From Terriglobales bacterium (GTDB taxonomy: Bacteria > Acidobacteriota > Terriglobia > Terriglobales > Acidobacteriaceae), in assembly GCA_035624455.1 (NCBI GenBank), contig DASPRM010000056.1, positions 1 through 41,293 of the forward strand: DNA of 41,293 nucleotides, given 5' to 3'. A model generated the notes under the pieces. The model searched no databases. It was not told where the DNA came from and saw only the letters and a list, made by a program, of their open reading frames with translations. How positions within the stretch are numbered: position 1 is the stretch's first letter; every line of letters begins with the position of its first letter. Shown piece after piece: positions 41,214 through 41,293 of the stretch. The translations under genes were made by a program, and so were the position numbers.

Positions 41214-41293
41214 ATGCGGCGCGTAACAGGCAAATCAGAAGCCGACGAGCGTGAGCTGGCTCGCGTCTGGGGATTCGCGCTCTCACTTCGGGT
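41214..41293 (+). CDS. Start of a gene cut by the window edge
   Basis: From ATG 41214 the frame stays open to the window end (26 codons) and reads like protein (ADERELARVWGFALSLR). A TTG at 41184 in the same frame is another possible start and would overlap the DUF59 gene. Too little is present to name a family. Confidence 0.35.
   Translation, partial: MRRVTGKSEADERELARVWGFALSLR

Overview
The window looks like chromosomal DNA of an acidobacterium, probably class Terriglobia. This is inference from gene content, not a database match. Supporting signs are a CadC-type winged-helix regulator fused to a TolB/FlgO-like domain and TPRs, a HAF-repeat exported protein, a small Cys/His protein of an acidobacterial type, several kinds of short intergenic palindromes, moderately high GC, and many genes with start codons almost touching a -10-like box. 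There is no phage, CRISPR array, insertion sequence or plasmid gene.

Layout. 1-4.9 kb: a Cys/His small protein with an odd repeat-rich upstream region, a membrane-anchored regulator (minus) and a divergent HAF-repeat exported protein. 4.9-9.1 kb: two zinc-metalloprotease genes (peptidase-MA-like with TPRs; M1-like) facing away from each other with overlapping 5' ends. 9.4-14.1 kb: mgtE, convergent with a two-gene operon of an NDH-2 that carries an extra N-terminal membrane domain and a membrane protein built from three copies of the same kind of domain. 14.4-15.9 kb: tRNA-Ser(GCU) and a lone FabF-like ketosynthase. 16-19.9 kb (minus): GAF protein, cupin, monoheme cytochrome c and a large two-heme cytochrome c peroxidase-like protein. 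20-22.2 kb: a histidine-rich polytopic membrane/TPR protein. 22.8-26.7 kb: hemE-hemH-hemY, tightly coupled, followed by a palindrome, a hairpin and a small dimeric alpha/beta-barrel (ABM-like) protein. 26.7-33.5 kb: LOG-family phosphoribohydrolase, Met/His-rich exported protein, acyltransferase 3, nitronate monooxygenase-like protein, M28 peptidase, TetR regulator, small exported protein. 33.8-41.3 kb: murJ, a tiny Cys protein, bactofilin, RNase R, a metallophosphoesterase, a DUF59/MIP18-type Fe-S assembly protein and the first codons of a further gene.

How the genes may work together. The best-supported functional unit is late heme synthesis (hemEHY), with c-type cytochromes and an NDH-2 nearby, so the window is rich in respiratory and heme-related functions. 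murJ and bactofilin suggest a cell-envelope neighbourhood. No large unknown defence or biosynthetic system is visible. The most unusual items are the NDH-2 with a shared membrane repeat, the histidine-rich membrane/TPR protein, the ABM-like protein beside hemEHY with a perfect 13-bp palindrome, and the repeat-flanked Cys/His gene at the left end.
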